From Mycobacterium numidiamassiliense (GTDB lineage Bacteria > Actinomycetota > Actinomycetes > Mycobacteriales > Mycobacteriaceae), in assembly GCF_900157365.1 (NCBI RefSeq), contig NZ_FUEZ01000004.1:248001-312000 (forward strand): a DNA stretch of 64,000 nt, written 5' to 3'. This document shows positions 39,272 through 51,199 of the stretch, piece after piece; the stretch's first letter is position 1; each line of letters starts with the position of its first letter. A model generated the notes under the pieces. That model searched no databases. It worked only from the letters and a program-made list of their open reading frames with translations, and was not told the DNA's origin. A program made the translations under genes and the position numbers.

Positions 39272-42200
39272 GGCTTAATGCGGATCTGTCCCGGCGACCA
39301 CCAGCCGGTGCGGGTCGCGGTGCCCAGGTCGAGTTGGGCCGGATGGGCATCCGCGATGGTCTCGAACTGACGCAAGGATCCCCAGTCGCGGCCCCAGTCA
39401 TGGGACAGGTAGGTGGACATCACGTGCGCGCGCAGCAGCAGGTCGGTGATGCCCAGCAGGCCGCCGTTGACGCCGTCCTGCCAGGTGTCGGTGTCCATCT
39501 TCTTGGCGTTGTAGTCGGGGGTGATGCGGAATTTCGGGATCTCGGTGACGCCGTTGACGTGCAGCATCGGCTGCTGGCAGGGGAAGGCCAGCCCGACCGC
39601 CCAGTCCAGCAGCACCGGCTGCGTCGAGCCGACGTACTCCTGCAGCGAGCGCAGCTCCGGCACCCGGGGCGGGGTCACCGCGATCCAGTCGTCCGGCGTC
39701 AGGGACAGGTCCTCGGCCACCACCCGGACCGCGACCGCGTCGGCGGGCATCTGGGAGCGCGCGAACCGCAGGTTGCGCCAGACCTTCGGCTGCTCGCCGT
39801 AGAGGTCGTAGGGCGTCAGGCGGCCGGCCGGTTGCACGGCGCCGCCGGGACCGGGCTTGCCGAATTCCAGTACGACCGTTTGTCCGGTGGTGTGGTGGTG
39901 CAGGATGCTGTCGCCGGCGATGGTGCCCGCGGCGGTGACCACCGCTAGCGGGTGTCCGGCGTCGGGCTTCGGTAGCTGGTACCACGCCGAGGTCAGCCTG
40001 CTCTGCTGTTGGGCGCCGGTGGTATAGCTACCGGCCACCGGAATCCGTTGCGGGTCAAGGCCGTAGGGCAGCGGGAGTGTCGACCCGTTGATGCCCGGTG
40101 TCTTCAGCTTGGTCGGCGCATCCCAGTCGTAGTCGGTCCCGGGCTGGGGCACCGTCGTCTCCCGGATGGCCTCGGCCAGCGTGCGTTCCGGCACACCGTT
40201 GGGGGTGAATCCCGTCGGGTTGACCCCGCCCAGCGGGCCCAACGGGCCGTAGTTGTCGGGCAGGGCCGCCATGAAGCCGGCGTTGCTGTCCGGCTCGACG
40301 AGCACGTCGTCGGCCAGGCCGCAGCCCCCGCTGAACTCGCGCAAGTTGTCCCAGGCATTGGAATAGGTGGGGTACTGACGTACGACGCCGGCCACCATCG
40401 AACCTACGAAGACCAGCGTCATGAAGCCCGCGGCGACAGGGATGGGCGCGGCCGTCAGCGCGCGCGCCAGCCGCCCCTCGCCGTGGCTCGTGTCCGCGAA
40501 GTGCAGCCAGGCCGCGTACACCGCGGTAATCGCGAACAGCGCGAAAAATATTGTGCTGATTGAGATTCCGCCGACTTTCGGCATGGAGCTGTTGAACGGC
40601 ACGCCGTAGCTCGAGACGTACCACCAACCGTTGGTGGTGGCGAAGCAGAGCGCCAACACGAACATCACCGCCGACACGAATGCCATCCGGTTGCGCGACC
40701 AGCGCAGCACCTTCGGCGACACCAGCACCGTCGTCAGCGCGGCCATCGCGGCGCCCACCGCGGCGAAGAGCCCGAAGTGGTGCACCCACTTGGTCGGGGT
40801 GAACATCAGGAAGAACATGGTGCCGAAGATGACACCCATCAGGCGCCACGCCGGTCCGCGGGCCACTCCCGGAACTCGCTTGCGCCGCAACATGATAAAC
40901 AGCGCCGTGAACAGACTGAGCGCGGTGATCAGGAACCCGAACCGGCGCGACAGTGAACCGTCGACGGTCGGCAGGATGAGGTAGTAGTAGCGCAGATTCT
41001 CGGTGTACCAGGCCTGGCTGGGCCCGATCGCGGTGCGAATCCTGGTGGCTTCCAACACCGTTGACAGCGTCTGGTCGGCGAACACGACGGTGAGGATGAC
41101 GAAGCCGGCGGCCAGCAGCGGGGCCACCAGCGGCCAGGTCCCGACCGCGCGATGGCGGCGGACCAGAATCCGCAGGATCGGACGGCCACCGGCGACCAGC
41201 GCGGCCACCGCGATCAGACCGGTGGGCTGCACGCCGAGGGTAAATGCCGCGGTGACCACCGCCAGGGCCGCCGGGGTCAGCCGGGACGCGCACATCGAGC
41301 GCTCGATCAGCACGTAGGTGATCAGCGAACCGAGGGCGATGATCGGTTCGGGACGCAGGCCGTTGTCGAACGGCATCCACGCGGTCAGCAGGACCAAGCC
41401 CGCCGCCCAGTTGGCGGCCTTGCTCGACGTCACCGCGGGCCCCAGCCGGGGCAGCACCTCCCGCGACAGCAGCAGCCAGCAGACCAGCCCGGCGACCAGG
41501 TCCGGCAGTCGCATCCACAGGCTGTTGTCGCTGACGTGGGTCATCAGCGCCAGCAAGTTGTAGTACCAACCGAACGGGTCCTCCGGGCTGCCGAACCAGC
41601 GGAAGTAGTTGGACATGTAGCCGGCGTGGTCGGCGACCCGGGCCATGCCCAGGATGTAGCCGTCATCCGAGGAGTTCGCCCCGATCACATGCCACAGCAC
41701 GAACCCGAAAATGACCGTGGCATCGGCGAGGGTGAACTTTTTCCAGCGGGTCGGGATGAGCCGGTGCATCCGGCGACCGTCGAGCTGGTCGAGTCGCCAC
41801 AGCGCGACCAGCGAGACAATGGTCGACAGGATGGCGCCCACCATCGCCAGCAACTTCAATGTCGTTGGAGTCGTGGAGAACCGGGTGTCGATGGTCGCCG
41901 AGAATCGCAATCCGGGCGGGGCGGGACCGGTCAGGTCGGTGAACACCCCGACAATCTGCGGGCGCAGGTTGGGGTCGGCGAAGCCGCCGGACTGGGGCTT
42001 GCCCGCGGCGTCGGTCAGCCCAACAAAGGTGGCGAAAGTGCCGGCGCGCGTGGAGGTTATCTCAATGCTGGAACATCCGGGGGCACCTGGGCCCCCCTCC
42101 GCTTGGTCGCGCGACACGCTGGCGATCACCACGTTGCGGTCGGTGACGTCGACGCGCTTGCCGTTGACCACGACGAACAACGCATTGAGCGCCGCGTCCT

Positions 42201-42501
42201 TGCCCTTCTTGGGCGCGGTGCTCAGCACGACGCCGCCATCGGCCGGCAGGTCGCGCACCACGGCGCACGGCACACTGGCGGTCAGGTCCACCGGAGATAG
42301 CGAAATCAGCGGTGCGGTAACACTGTTCAATTGGCCATTCTGTGGCCAGTTGAGCATCGCCGTCGTCTGCACGACCGGCAACAGCGGTGTCGCCACCGAC
42401 AACAGAAAACCGATCAGCCCGGCGATAGTCGCGATCCAGCGCGTGGTCCGTACGTCGCGGCCGGAGGCGGCTGCTGCTTGTCTCTCGATGACCGTGCTCA
42501 T
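39268..42501 (-). CDS. embB: Arabinosyltransferase EmbB
   Basis: GT-C arabinosyltransferase (1077 aa, about 15 membrane helices) that works with EmbA to extend and branch arabinan; target of ethambutol. The catalytic pair and ethambutol-determining region read [13 protein letters not shown] (Asp279-Asp280, Met286, equivalent to Met306 in M. tuberculosis). The equivalent of Gly406 is Pro386 (GLRPEP). The C-terminal half is the soluble carbohydrate-binding domain. The start overlaps the embA stop as ATGA; the stop shares TTAG with the convergent kinase-like pseudogene. Confidence 0.97.
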   Translation of the reverse strand: MSTVIERQAAAASGRDVRTTRWIATIAGLIGFLLSVATPLLPVVQTTAMLNWPQNGQLNSVTAPLISLSPVDLTASVPCAVVRDLPADGGVVLSTAPKKGKDAALNALFVVVNGKRVDVTDRNVVIASVSRDQAEGGPGAPGCSSIEITSTRAGTFATFVGLTDAAGKPQSGGFADPNLRPQIVGVFTDLTGPAPPGLRFSATIDTRFSTTPTTLKLLAMVGAILSTIVSLVALWRLDQLDGRRMHRLIPTRWKKFTLADATVIFGFVLWHVIGANSSDDGYILGMARVADHAGYMSNYFRWFGSPEDPFGWYYNLLALMTHVSDNSLWMRLPDLVAGLVCWLLLSREVLPRLGPAVTSSKAANWAAGLVLLTAWMPFDNGLRPEPIIALGSLITYVLIERSMCASRLTPAALAVVTAAFTLGVQPTGLIAVAALVAGGRPILRILVRRHRAVGTWPLVAPLLAAGFVILTVVFADQTLSTVLEATRIRTAIGPSQAWYTENLRYYYLILPTVDGSLSRRFGFLITALSLFTALFIMLRRKRVPGVARGPAWRLMGVIFGTMFFLMFTPTKWVHHFGLFAAVGAAMAALTTVLVSPKVLRWSRNRMAFVSAVMFVLALCFATTNGWWYVSSYGVPFNSSMPKVGGISISTIFFALFAITAVYAAWLHFADTSHGEGRLARALTAAPIPVAAGFMTLVFVGSMVAGVVRQYPTYSNAWDNLREFSGGCGLADDVLVEPDSNAGFMAALPDNYGPLGPLGGVNPTGFTPNGVPERTLAEAIRETTVPQPGTDYDWDAPTKLKTPGINGSTLPLPYGLDPQRIPVAGSYTTGAQQQSRLTSAWYQLPKPDAGHPLAVVTAAGTIAGDSILHHHTTGQTVVLEFGKPGPGGAVQPAGRLTPYDLYGEQPKVWRNLRFARSQMPADAVAVRVVAEDLSLTPDDWIAVTPPRVPELRSLQEYVGSTQPVLLDWAVGLAFPCQQPMLHVNGVTEIPKFRITPDYNAKKMDTDTWQDGVNGGLLGITDLLLRAHVMSTYLSHDWGRDWGSLRQFETIADAHPAQLDLGTATRTGWWSPGQIRIKP

Positions 42502-45500
42502 GGCAGTGCCCGAATCGGTCCTTGCCGGCTCAAGCCGTACATGGTCTGCACGCCCTGTTCTATGACGGCATTCGGCGCCTGATCACTGGGCACCAATGGG
42601 AAATACTGCTCGACCGATCCCCAATCGCGATACCAGTCGCCGCGCAGGTAGGTCGAGATCGTCGAGGTCCGCAGCAGCACTTGAGTGAACAGGAACGGCC
42701 CGCCTGTCTCGCTGGCCTCCCAACCGTTCGACGACGACGCCGTCTGTTTGTGGTCGGGAAGGAGGCGATACCGCGGAAGTTCGGCAACGCCGAGGTGTTC
42801 GGAGAAGGGCCGCTGGCACGGGAAGTTGGCCGCGGTAGCGATGTCCATCAGCACCGGGTCGCGCGATCCGATCAATTGCTGCAGGGTTTGCAGCACCGGG
42901 ACCCGCGGCGGCGTGAACGAGAACCATTGATCCGAACTCAGATTCGGGTCGTAGGCGACGATGCGTGCCACATTGGCCTCAGGCGGCGCCCAGGTCAGCG
43001 GGAACCGTAGATTGCGCCAGGCCGGCTCCGGCCCGATGTCGATCGGCTGGACCTCCGCGAGTGGCTGGGTGGTGCCGTCGGGGCGCGTGACGCCCCACTG
43101 CAGTTTGAGCGACTGCCCGTAGGTGAAGGTGCCGTCCTCTTTGTACGACCAGATGGCGCCGGCGGCCGATACCACGACGATCGGGCGGTCGGGGGTCCGC
43201 GGCGGCAACTGGTACCAGGACGAGGTGGCGGTGGCGGCCAGGGTGTTCTCGCCGTAGCTGCCCATCACCGGGGTGCGGGCCGGGTCGAGGCCGAACGGGA
43301 GCGCGACGTTCGATCCGTTCACCCCGACCGGGCCCTTCCCTCCGGCGGTGCCCGCGGAGTCACTCATGGCGGCATTGGGCTTGTTGGGTGACGCGTCGGA
43401 ATTCACCACCCCCGGTTTGGTCACCACCGGGTACGACCTCAGGTCATCACCCACCCCGTTGGGTTTGAACCCGACCGGGTTGACGCCGCCGAGCGGGCCG
43501 TCGGGGCCGAACGTCTGCCCCGGAACCGGTTGCAGCAGGCCAACATTGGGGTCAGGCTCGGCCAGCACGTCGTCGGCCATGGCGCAGCTGGTGGGCGACA
43601 ACCCGGACTCCAGCGCCGCGAGGTTGGCCTTGGCGGTGGTGTACAGCGGGTAGCGGAAGACGGCGGCCTTGGCCAGCGAACCCACTTCGCCGAGCACCAT
43701 GATCGTGGCGACCACCAGCAGCGGGGTCGACGCCAGGACGCGGTTTCGTCGGTTGTCCTTGACCTCGGTGTGCCCGGCGTAGTCCATGCGGAAGTGCTGC
43801 CAGGCGCCCAGCAGCCCGGTGATGATCGACAGCGTCAGGAACATCGACGTCACCGGGTGGCTGGCGATGACGGGCTGGATGTCGAACCACGGCACGCCGT
43901 AGTTGCCGACGTAGAACCAGCCGTTGATGCCCGAGGTCGCCCACGCCAGCACGAACAGCAGCGCAGTGACATACAGCGTCAGGTTGCGGCGGTTGTGCAG
44001 GCCGATCTGGGCGAAGGCGAACGCCGTCACCGCGCCCAGCGCTCCGGCCAGCCCGGCGAACGCGCCGAACTGGATGGCCCACTTCGTCGGGGTGAAGGTG
44101 AGCAGCAGCAAACCGATCGCGGTGGTGCCGATCAGCCGCCACACCGGTCCGCTGGCCAAGCCGCGCAGCCGGCCGCGCCGCAGCAGCACGACCAGAACAG
44201 CGAACAGGCACAGCAGCAGCACCAGCACCGCGAACCGCCGCGTCATCGACCCGTCGGCGTTGGACTCCACGGTGAGGAAGTAGTAGCGCAGGAAGTCCTG
44301 GTACCACGCGATCGTCGGCCCCACCTTGTATTTGATGCGGGCCGATTCGGCGACAGTGGCCAGCGTCTCGCTGCGGAAGACCACCACCAGGATCAGCGAC
44401 AGCGAGGCCGCGAGCACCAGCAACGGCGCCAGCAGCCCATCGGTCTCGCGGCGCCGGCGGATCGTGCCGGCGATGGCCCGGGCCCCGGTCAGCAGCGCGG
44501 CGACGGCGATCAACCCCTGGGGCGCCAGCGTCACGGTGAGCATCGCCACTACGATCGCGATGGCCGCGGGAGCCAGTCGTCGCAGGGCGATCGAGCGCTC
44601 CACCAGCACCCAGGTGACCAGCACGCCCAGGGCGATCAGCGGCTCGGGCCGCAGGCCGTTGTTGAAGGGCAGCCAGGCGGCCAGGAACACCGCCCCGGCG
44701 GTGAACACGGCGACCCGGTTGGCGGCCAGGCCGCCCTTTCCCGGGCCGAGCCGGCGCAGCACGCAATGGCTGATGATCAGCCAGCAGCCGATCCCGGCCA
44801 GCAGGGCCGGCACCCGCATCCACACTCCGGCGGTGCTGATCGACGCGAATTTGGCCAGCACCGCCAGATACCAGTCGAACGGCGCCTCGGTCGTCCCGAA
44901 GTAGCGGTAGTAGTTGGCCACGTAGCCCGCTTGCGGCGCGACCCGGGCGATCGTCAGGTTGTAGCCGTCATCCGACGACGTGGCACCGATGACATGCCAG
45001 ACCATCAACGTCCCGATCACCGCCGCGTCGGTCAGCCACGTGGCCACGCTGATCGGTCGGCCACCGCGCAGCCGTGGGCGGTACCGGGCCAGCCAGCCGA
45101 TCGGGGATCGCCAGTTGATCAGGGTGCCGCCGCGGCTGTGGCGGTCCAGCACGGCCAACGCGACGACCGCGGCCAGGACCGCCAGCACGCCGATCGCCAT
45201 CACCAGCTCCTTGAGGGCGGTGGGCGACGTGATGAATCGGGTGTCGATGTCGATGCGGGCCGACAGCCCGGGCTGCGCGGACACCTTCAGGTCCGTGAAG
45301 ATCCCGCCCACCTGCGGCTTTTTCTCGGCGGGCAGCAGGCCCGCGGCGCCCGGTATGCCGACGAAGTCCGCACCCGCTGCACCCGCGTCGGCCCAGACGT
45401 GCAGGACGCTGCAGGCGCCGGCGGCCACGGCCGGGCGCGGCGCGACGGCGGCCACGGTGTCCCGGAACGCGACGACGACGACGTCTTTGTCGGCGCGGAC

Positions 45501-45815
45501 GAACAGCCCGTTCTTGCCCGGATCGACGCCGCCGGTGGGCAGCGTCGAAACCACCAGGCCGCCGCTGGCGGGCAGGCCGGCTATCGCCGGGCAGGGAATG
45601 GAGATGTCCAGGGCGCGCGGCGCCCCGGACACCAGCGGAGCGGTGACCTGCGCGATGTGCCCGTCCACGGTGCCCTGCGGCCACAGCACGGTCGCCGTCG
45701 TCTGTCGGACAGGCAACAACGGAACCAGAAGGCATAACAGTAGGCCCAGGCTTCCGGCGACGATGGCGACCAACCGCGGGAACCGCTGCGATCGCTGGAT
45801 TCCGTCGTGGGGCAC
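42498..45815 (-). CDS. embA: Arabinosyltransferase EmbA
   Basis: GT-C arabinosyltransferase of 1105 aa that pairs with EmbB to make the terminal hexa-arabinofuranoside motif. It starts with GTG ([12 protein letters not shown], nearly the M. tuberculosis start). The catalytic pair is in [13 protein letters not shown] and the conserved [11 protein letters not shown] loop is present. A much longer open frame upstream lacks homology and is rejected. The promoter region to the right is shared with divergent embR, fitting the known regulation of embAB by EmbR. Confidence 0.97.
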   Translation of the reverse strand: MPHDGIQRSQRFPRLVAIVAGSLGLLLCLLVPLLPVRQTTATVLWPQGTVDGHIAQVTAPLVSGAPRALDISIPCPAIAGLPASGGLVVSTLPTGGVDPGKNGLFVRADKDVVVVAFRDTVAAVAPRPAVAAGACSVLHVWADAGAAGADFVGIPGAAGLLPAEKKPQVGGIFTDLKVSAQPGLSARIDIDTRFITSPTALKELVMAIGVLAVLAAVVALAVLDRHSRGGTLINWRSPIGWLARYRPRLRGGRPISVATWLTDAAVIGTLMVWHVIGATSSDDGYNLTIARVAPQAGYVANYYRYFGTTEAPFDWYLAVLAKFASISTAGVWMRVPALLAGIGCWLIISHCVLRRLGPGKGGLAANRVAVFTAGAVFLAAWLPFNNGLRPEPLIALGVLVTWVLVERSIALRRLAPAAIAIVVAMLTVTLAPQGLIAVAALLTGARAIAGTIRRRRETDGLLAPLLVLAASLSLILVVVFRSETLATVAESARIKYKVGPTIAWYQDFLRYYFLTVESNADGSMTRRFAVLVLLLCLFAVLVVLLRRGRLRGLASGPVWRLIGTTAIGLLLLTFTPTKWAIQFGAFAGLAGALGAVTAFAFAQIGLHNRRNLTLYVTALLFVLAWATSGINGWFYVGNYGVPWFDIQPVIASHPVTSMFLTLSIITGLLGAWQHFRMDYAGHTEVKDNRRNRVLASTPLLVVATIMVLGEVGSLAKAAVFRYPLYTTAKANLAALESGLSPTSCAMADDVLAEPDPNVGLLQPVPGQTFGPDGPLGGVNPVGFKPNGVGDDLRSYPVVTKPGVVNSDASPNKPNAAMSDSAGTAGGKGPVGVNGSNVALPFGLDPARTPVMGSYGENTLAATATSSWYQLPPRTPDRPIVVVSAAGAIWSYKEDGTFTYGQSLKLQWGVTRPDGTTQPLAEVQPIDIGPEPAWRNLRFPLTWAPPEANVARIVAYDPNLSSDQWFSFTPPRVPVLQTLQQLIGSRDPVLMDIATAANFPCQRPFSEHLGVAELPRYRLLPDHKQTASSSNGWEASETGGPFLFTQVLLRTSTISTYLRGDWYRDWGSVEQYFPLVPSDQAPNAVIEQGVQTMYGLSRQGPIRALP

Positions 45816-46002
45816 GAGGGTCGATCGTAAGCGACGGCCCTGAGTGCGGTGAGGACGCGGGGCCGCGCAGCCGCGACCGGGCTCCCGGACTCTTCCGCGG
45901 TGGCGCGGAGATTCGTAACATTTCTTGTTCGGGGCCGAAAATATCGTCAAAGCACCAAAATTCTTGTGCGCGCGCTCCGCGCATTTAGCGAGAGGGCCCC
46001 CT

Positions 46003-46158
46003 GTGACGGCACCGACCGAGGACAGGTCCGAGGCCTGCGTCGTTAGTCTTCTCGACTGGTTGCGCGCCAAGGCATCCAGCGCCGAGGCAACCAAACTCGA
46101 GCAATTGGTGAGTCTGCTCAACGAGATTGTCGCGGCGGGCGTACTGCCCGCGCTTTAG
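46003..46158 (+). CDS. Possible small acidic/helical protein upstream of embR
   Basis: A 51-codon frame starts with GTG after GAGAGGG (spacing about six bases). It encodes an amphipathic helical peptide ([32 protein letters not shown]). It lies in the embA-embR gap and could be a leader peptide or a real small protein. No homologue is known to me. It might also be a chance frame in GC-rich DNA. Confidence 0.35.
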   Translation: MTAPTEDRSEACVVSLLDWLRAKASSAEATKLEQLVSLLNEIVAAGVLPAL

Positions 46159-46257
46159 GCCACCCGCCTGTCAAACCGGCTTCGCCGCCTCGGTGCGGTC
46201 AAAATGGGTCAGGGCCCCGCGAAACTGGCCCGAGAATCGGAGAAGGTTGACACCGCG

Positions 46258-47412
46258 ATGAAGAACCCAGGACTCGGGTTTGGCGTCTTGGGGCCGCTGC
46301 TGATGACCACCAACGGCGCCCGCGTGCCCTTGGGTGCGCCGAAACAGCGAGCGGTGCTGGCCATGCTCCTGGTCCGCCGCAATCGCCCGGTGTCCGTCGA
46401 AGCGCTGATCGATGCCGTGTGGGACGGCGATCCCGTGCCCGCGGCCCGGACCAGCATCCAGTCCTACGTGTCGAACCTGCGCCGGCTGGTCCGTGACGCC
46501 GGGGGCAACCCCAATACCGTGCTGGCCAGCGCCCCGCCGGGATATCAGCTCAATGTCGCCGACGCCGACTGCGACATCGGCCGGTTCTTGGCCGAGAAGG
46601 CCGCGGGGATCCAGGCCGTCGCGGCGGGGCAGTTCGAGGAGGCCAGCGGCCGTCTGTCCGCAGCGCTGAGCGAGTGGCGCGGGCCGGCGCTGGACGACCT
46701 GCGCGACTTCGCCTTCGTCGATGCCTACGCCACCGCCCTCTTAGAGGAGCGGCTGGCGGTCCATACCGCGCGGGCCGAGGCCGAGATCGCGTGCGAACGT
46801 CCCGGGGCCGTCATCGCCGAACTGGAGATGCTGGTCTCCAGGTACCCCCACCACGAGCCGCTGTGGGCGCAGCTGATCACCGCCTACTACGTCACCGAGC
46901 GCCAGTCGGATGCCCTGCGGGCGTATCGGCGATTGAAATCGGAGTTGGCCGAGGGGCTCGGTATCGACCCCGGTCCGACGGTGAGTGCGTTGCACGAGCA
47001 GATCCTGCGCCAGGAGCCGCTGGCCGCCAGCCGCCCCAAACGGTCCAGGCGGGCGACGGTGACCACCAGTAAGCAAACCTCCGCCAAGTCCGAATCGGCT
47101 GCCCTGCAGGTGTTCAGCGAACCGGTGCTCGCCCGGCTGCGCGACAAGGCGGGACGCCAATATCCGATGACCGGCGCGACCACCCGGATCGGGCGGCTTG
47201 ACGACAACGACATCGTTCTCGATGACACCGAGGTCAGTCGGCATCATGCGGTAATCACTGACACCGGAATGGGTTTCGTGATCACGGACCTGCGCTCGAC
47301 CAACGGCGTCAAGGTGCAGCGCCGGCGTATCCGCCCCACCGCGGAGCTCGCCAACGGCGATCACATCCGCATCGGCAGTCACGAGTTTGTCTTCGAGATC
47401 CGCTCGCTGTAA
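46258..47412 (+). CDS. embR: EmbR, SARP-family regulator with FHA domain
   Basis: Transcription activator of 384 aa: an OmpR-type winged-helix DNA-binding domain (about 5-98), a bacterial transcriptional-activator domain (about 105-250), a linker, and a C-terminal FHA phosphothreonine-binding domain (about 285-384) with Arg313, Ser327-x-His329 and Asn349. In M. tuberculosis EmbR is phosphorylated by kinases such as PknH and activates embCAB. There the gene is remote from emb (Rv1267c); here it lies between embA and embC, divergent from embA. ATG 46258 is chosen; an ATG at 46204 would add 18 residues not seen in homologues. Confidence 0.93.
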   Translation: MKNPGLGFGVLGPLLMTTNGARVPLGAPKQRAVLAMLLVRRNRPVSVEALIDAVWDGDPVPAARTSIQSYVSNLRRLVRDAGGNPNTVLASAPPGYQLNVADADCDIGRFLAEKAAGIQAVAAGQFEEASGRLSAALSEWRGPALDDLRDFAFVDAYATALLEERLAVHTARAEAEIACERPGAVIAELEMLVSRYPHHEPLWAQLITAYYVTERQSDALRAYRRLKSELAEGLGIDPGPTVSALHEQILRQEPLAASRPKRSRRATVTTSKQTSAKSESAALQVFSEPVLARLRDKAGRQYPMTGATTRIGRLDDNDIVLDDTEVSRHHAVITDTGMGFVITDLRSTNGVKVQRRRIRPTAELANGDHIRIGSHEFVFEIRSL

Positions 47413-47442
47413 GCAGCGCAGCGGCGGCCGACCTTAGCAAAC

Positions 47443-47464
47443 GCAAGAATTTCGCAAGAATTTC
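47443..47464 (+). promoter_or_regulatory. Perfect 11-base tandem repeat, candidate regulator site
   Basis: GCAAGAATTTC occurs twice without a gap, 31 bases after the embR stop and about 120 bases before the small secreted gene. Direct repeats with an 11-base period are the kind of site bound by OmpR/SARP-type winged-helix activators, the family of EmbR. The link to EmbR is inference. Confidence 0.5.
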
Positions 47465-47587
47465 ACGACCGTCTGACAAGCGCGCTGCGCGAGTCTTAGT
47501 GAAGTCGGCCGAGGGGGTCGACCCCGACACGGGATTCCCTCACAATTCCGGGTTCGGGAAAGATTCGGGCAGTTAAGGATCCACACC

Positions 47588-47842
47588 ATGAATGCCAACA
47601 TCCCCAACGAAGAGACCCAGTCAGACACGACCGCCAAGCGGCCGTCCAAGCTCCGCATCGCCGCGGGCGTCGGACTGGCCACCATCGGCCTGTCGATCGC
47701 CGGATCGCTCATGCCGGCCGTCGCGTCCGCGGACCCTTACGTCCCGTGGAGCGGCCCGCTGCACCCGTTCCGCCACTACGCGGCCAACGTCATCGACCCC
47801 GCCTGGGCCCTGACGCACCCGCTTCGCGCCTTGATCCCCTGA
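47588..47842 (+). CDS. Small secreted or membrane-anchored protein
   Basis: Protein of 84 aa with a charged N-terminus, one hydrophobic stretch (about residues 24-44) and an Ala-x-Ala-like signal site (VASADPY). The mature part is only about 36 residues (DPYVPWSGPLHPFRHYAANVIDPAW...), rich in Trp, Pro and His. I know no function. GGATCC precedes the ATG as a weak ribosome site. It follows embR in the same direction and converges on embC. Confidence 0.65.
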   Translation: MNANIPNEETQSDTTAKRPSKLRIAAGVGLATIGLSIAGSLMPAVASADPYVPWSGPLHPFRHYAANVIDPAWALTHPLRALIP

Positions 47843-47859
47843 TCTCGACGACAGCTTCG

Positions 47860-47902
47860 GCCCCGCCTCCGGATTGACATCGCCGTCGCCCGGGGGCGGG
47901 GC
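47860..47902. terminator. Hairpin between small secreted gene and embC
   Basis: GCCCCGCC (47860-47867) and GGCGGGGC (47895-47902) pair around a 27-base loop whose ends (TCCGG and CCCGG) could extend the stem imperfectly. It lies between two convergent genes and could serve both. Confidence 0.55.
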
Positions 47903-47935
47903 TAACTGCATTGGATACCGTTGTGCCCCAATGGC

Positions 47936-50900
47936 TTAATGCCTCAGCGGCGCCGGGCTCCATAGGCCGCTGCGGGTCGCGGTCCCCAGCTGCAGCACGG
48001 CGGGTTGAGCGCCGGGGTAGTAGGGCGTCAGTTGTTGCAGGCTGCCCCAGTCCCGCGACCAGTCGTCCTTCAGGTAGCTCGGGACCGTCGTTGCCTTCAG
48101 CAGCAATTCGGTGACACCCAGCGGCCCGCCGCCGTTGTTGTCCATCACCGGTGAGTTCGCCTCGGCGCCGAAACGGTCGGGCAGGATGCGCCATTTGGGT
48201 GTCTCGTCGACGCCGTTCTGATGGCCGAACGGCCGCTGGCACGGGAAGGCCAGGCCCACCAGCCAGTCCAGGAACACCGGGTCGCTGGAGCCCACCACGT
48301 CCTGCAGCGTGCGCAGCTGCGGAATTCGCGGCGGTGTCAAGGCAATCCAGTGCTGCGGCGCCAGATCCTCGTCGTCGGCGACCAGGCGGACCTGGGTGGC
48401 GGCCTGCGGGATCGCCGACATCGACAGCCGCAGATTGCGCCAGGCCGGCGACGCCCCGACATCGAAGAATTGGAACGACCCGTCCGGGTGCCCGCTGGCC
48501 GCTCCGCTGTCGGTGGCCCACTGCAGCTGCACTTCGCGGGGATCGAAGCGGCCGGCCGCGCTGACCACGAGCAGCGGTGCCGCCTGGTCCCGCGGGGGTA
48601 GCCGATACCAGGCCGACCGCAGCCTGGCGGTCACCTGGATGCCCGACCGCCAGCTGCCCAGCACCGGGGTGTGGGCCGGGTCCAGGTTGTACGGCAGCTC
48701 GGCGCGGGAACCGTTGATTCCCGGTGCGGCGCTGGTGCCGCCCTCGTTACCGGCCTGTCCACCGGTGATCGTCCCGTTGTCGCTGACGAAAGTCCGGTCG
48801 CCCGGCCGATCCATCACCCGGTCGGCGGAGACGTCGGAGGGAACGCCGTTGGGCGTGAACGCTTCTGACAATCCGGCCCCCAGCGCGTCGGCCACCGGGG
48901 CCGTCACCGGAGTCAGCATGCCGGCGTTGGGATCCTGCTCAACCAGCACATCGTCGGCCAGGCCGCACGACTTGCCGACCAATGCCTGCAGGTTGGACCG
49001 GCCCACCGACCAGGCCGGGTATTGGCCGGTCATCGCCAGCGTCAGCGAGAGCACCTCGAACGTCACCAACGCCCAGGCCGCAATTGCCAAGGGCGACTGG
49101 ACGATTCCGGCCGCCCGCGCCCCGAACCGGGTCTTCGGCCCCCCGTTGTCCGGGGAGACGAAGTGGAACCACGCCGCGAGCAGCAGCACTAGCAGTGTCA
49201 GCCCGAGCAGGGCGGTGGCAAAGGCGTAATGCCACGCCGGGAACGAATTCGACCATGGCACACCGAAATTGGAGACATACCACCAGCCGTTGACGCTGGC
49301 GAAGGAGTACGCCACCAAGAACAGCACCACCGCGGCGAATACGGTGCGGTTTCGCCGGGATCGCATCGCCACCGACATCACCGCGACCGCCGCCAGCGCC
49401 CCCAGCGAGCCGGCCAGCCCGGCGAACACCCCGAAGTGGTGCGTCCATTTGGTGGGCGTGAACATGATCGCGACGAACGAAATGATCGTGATGCCGACGA
49501 TGCGACGGCTCGGGCCGGCCGCAGTGCCCGGAATTCGCCCCTTGCGCAACGACATTGCCACCGATATCCCGAGGGCGAGGATCAGCGCCAGGACGGCGAA
49601 GCGCCGGGCGACCGATCCGTCGGGACTGGCCATGAACAACCGCTCGTAGCGGATGTGCTCGTCGAACCAGCTCAGGCTGGGTCCGACGGTGCGCTTGAGC
49701 GCACTGGCCTGAATCTCGCCGGCCAGGGTCTGGTCGCGGAAGATCAGGATCGCGGTGACGGTGGCCGCCGCCAGGATGGGCGCCAGCAGCGGCAGCGCAC
49801 CGAACTGTCGCGATCTGCGGTGCAGGATGGTGCGCAGCGGTCCGATCGCGACCAGTAGCGCGCCGATCGAGGCGATACCCGTCGGGCCGGAGAACAGGGT
49901 CAGCGCGCCGATGATGCAGGCGATGGCCACCGGCAACAGCCGGCTGGTGGCCACGGCGCGTTCAACCGAACACCAGGTCAGCAGGATACCCAGCGCGATG
50001 ATCGGCTCGGGCCGCAGGCCGTTGTCGAGCGGCAGCCAGAACGCCAGGAACATGCCCGCCGCGGTCCACGCCGCGGACCGGCTCTTCTTGACGGCGTCGC
50101 CCAGCCGCGGCAGGACCTCACGGCTGATCACCCACCAGCAGGTCAGCGCCATCACCAGGGTGGGCAGCCGCATCCAGATGCTGGTGGTGCTGACGTGGGC
50201 CCACAACGCGAGCAGGTCGTAGTACCAGCCGAACGGCGCCTCGGGCGTACCGAACCAGCGGTAGTAGTTGGCCATGTAGCCGGCATGCTCCGATACCCGG
50301 GCCATGGTCAGGATGTAGCCGTCGTCGGAGGTGTTGGCGCCGACGAACTGCCACCAGACCAGCACGGCGATCACCAGGGCGTCCAGGCTGCCGATTGACC
50401 ACCAGCGTGGCGGCAGGAAGCGGCGGTGCCGGGTGCCGTCGGCGGTGTCGAGGACGTGCAGCGCGATCAGCGACACGGCGGTCAGCACCACCCCGAGGAT
50501 CATCGCGATCAACTTCAGTCCGGTGGGATGGCTGCTGTAGCGGGTGTCGATGGTCGCGGAGAAGTTGAGTCCGGGGGGCGCCGGCCCGGCCAGATCGGTG
50601 AAGACGCCGACGATCTGGGGCCGGAAGTCGTAGCCGCTCTTCTCGCCGCGCAGCGGCGAGCCGGGATGCTCGGTGTTGGGCCCCTGTGTCAGCCCGACGA
50701 ATTCGGCGGCGACCTTGTCGGCGTGCGCGGTGAAGGTCAGGCGCTGGCAGGCCGGGCTGAGCACCTGGCTCAACGGGGCGCCGACCACGGGGACGTTGCG
50801 CACCACCAGCACCAGGTCGTCGTTGGCCCGCTGGATGAGCAGGCCGCGGTCGACAGCCTTGGAGGCTTGCTTGGGCACCGTCGACAGCAGCACCGTCTTG

Positions 50901-51199
50901 CCGGAGTTCTGCGGCCCGGCCAGCCCGGCGGCCGCCTGACACGGCACGGTGATGGTCAAGTCGGTGGCCACATACCCGATCAGCGGTGCGTCGACGCTCT
51001 CGAAAGTGCCGTTCTGCGGCCAGTTCAGCTGGGCGGTGGTCTGGTCGACCGGCAGCACCGGGGTGGCGATCGCCAGCAGAGCCCCGAGCAGACCGGCGAC
51101 CACGGCGACGAGCCGAGCGATCCGGTGGTTTGGTCCCGTGTCGCTCACGGAGGTAGATGGTAGTTCTTCGGCCAAGCCGGAAGAGGTGTCGGTGCTCAT
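47936..51199 (-). CDS. embC: Arabinosyltransferase EmbC
   Basis: GT-C arabinosyltransferase (1087 aa) that forms a homodimer and extends the arabinan of lipoarabinomannan. The catalytic pair is in [13 protein letters not shown] and the loop [11 protein letters not shown] is conserved. The C-terminal domain ends in [12 protein letters not shown]. The ATG start overlaps the aftA stop as ATGA, giving translational coupling. An open frame running further upstream in this phase passes through aftA out of frame and is not real. In M. tuberculosis embC is followed directly by embA; here embR and a small gene separate them. Confidence 0.97.
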   Translation of the reverse strand: MSTDTSSGLAEELPSTSVSDTGPNHRIARLVAVVAGLLGALLAIATPVLPVDQTTAQLNWPQNGTFESVDAPLIGYVATDLTITVPCQAAAGLAGPQNSGKTVLLSTVPKQASKAVDRGLLIQRANDDLVLVVRNVPVVGAPLSQVLSPACQRLTFTAHADKVAAEFVGLTQGPNTEHPGSPLRGEKSGYDFRPQIVGVFTDLAGPAPPGLNFSATIDTRYSSHPTGLKLIAMILGVVLTAVSLIALHVLDTADGTRHRRFLPPRWWSIGSLDALVIAVLVWWQFVGANTSDDGYILTMARVSEHAGYMANYYRWFGTPEAPFGWYYDLLALWAHVSTTSIWMRLPTLVMALTCWWVISREVLPRLGDAVKKSRSAAWTAAGMFLAFWLPLDNGLRPEPIIALGILLTWCSVERAVATSRLLPVAIACIIGALTLFSGPTGIASIGALLVAIGPLRTILHRRSRQFGALPLLAPILAAATVTAILIFRDQTLAGEIQASALKRTVGPSLSWFDEHIRYERLFMASPDGSVARRFAVLALILALGISVAMSLRKGRIPGTAAGPSRRIVGITIISFVAIMFTPTKWTHHFGVFAGLAGSLGALAAVAVMSVAMRSRRNRTVFAAVVLFLVAYSFASVNGWWYVSNFGVPWSNSFPAWHYAFATALLGLTLLVLLLAAWFHFVSPDNGGPKTRFGARAAGIVQSPLAIAAWALVTFEVLSLTLAMTGQYPAWSVGRSNLQALVGKSCGLADDVLVEQDPNAGMLTPVTAPVADALGAGLSEAFTPNGVPSDVSADRVMDRPGDRTFVSDNGTITGGQAGNEGGTSAAPGINGSRAELPYNLDPAHTPVLGSWRSGIQVTARLRSAWYRLPPRDQAAPLLVVSAAGRFDPREVQLQWATDSGAASGHPDGSFQFFDVGASPAWRNLRLSMSAIPQAATQVRLVADDEDLAPQHWIALTPPRIPQLRTLQDVVGSSDPVFLDWLVGLAFPCQRPFGHQNGVDETPKWRILPDRFGAEANSPVMDNNGGGPLGVTELLLKATTVPSYLKDDWSRDWGSLQQLTPYYPGAQPAVLQLGTATRSGLWSPAPLRH

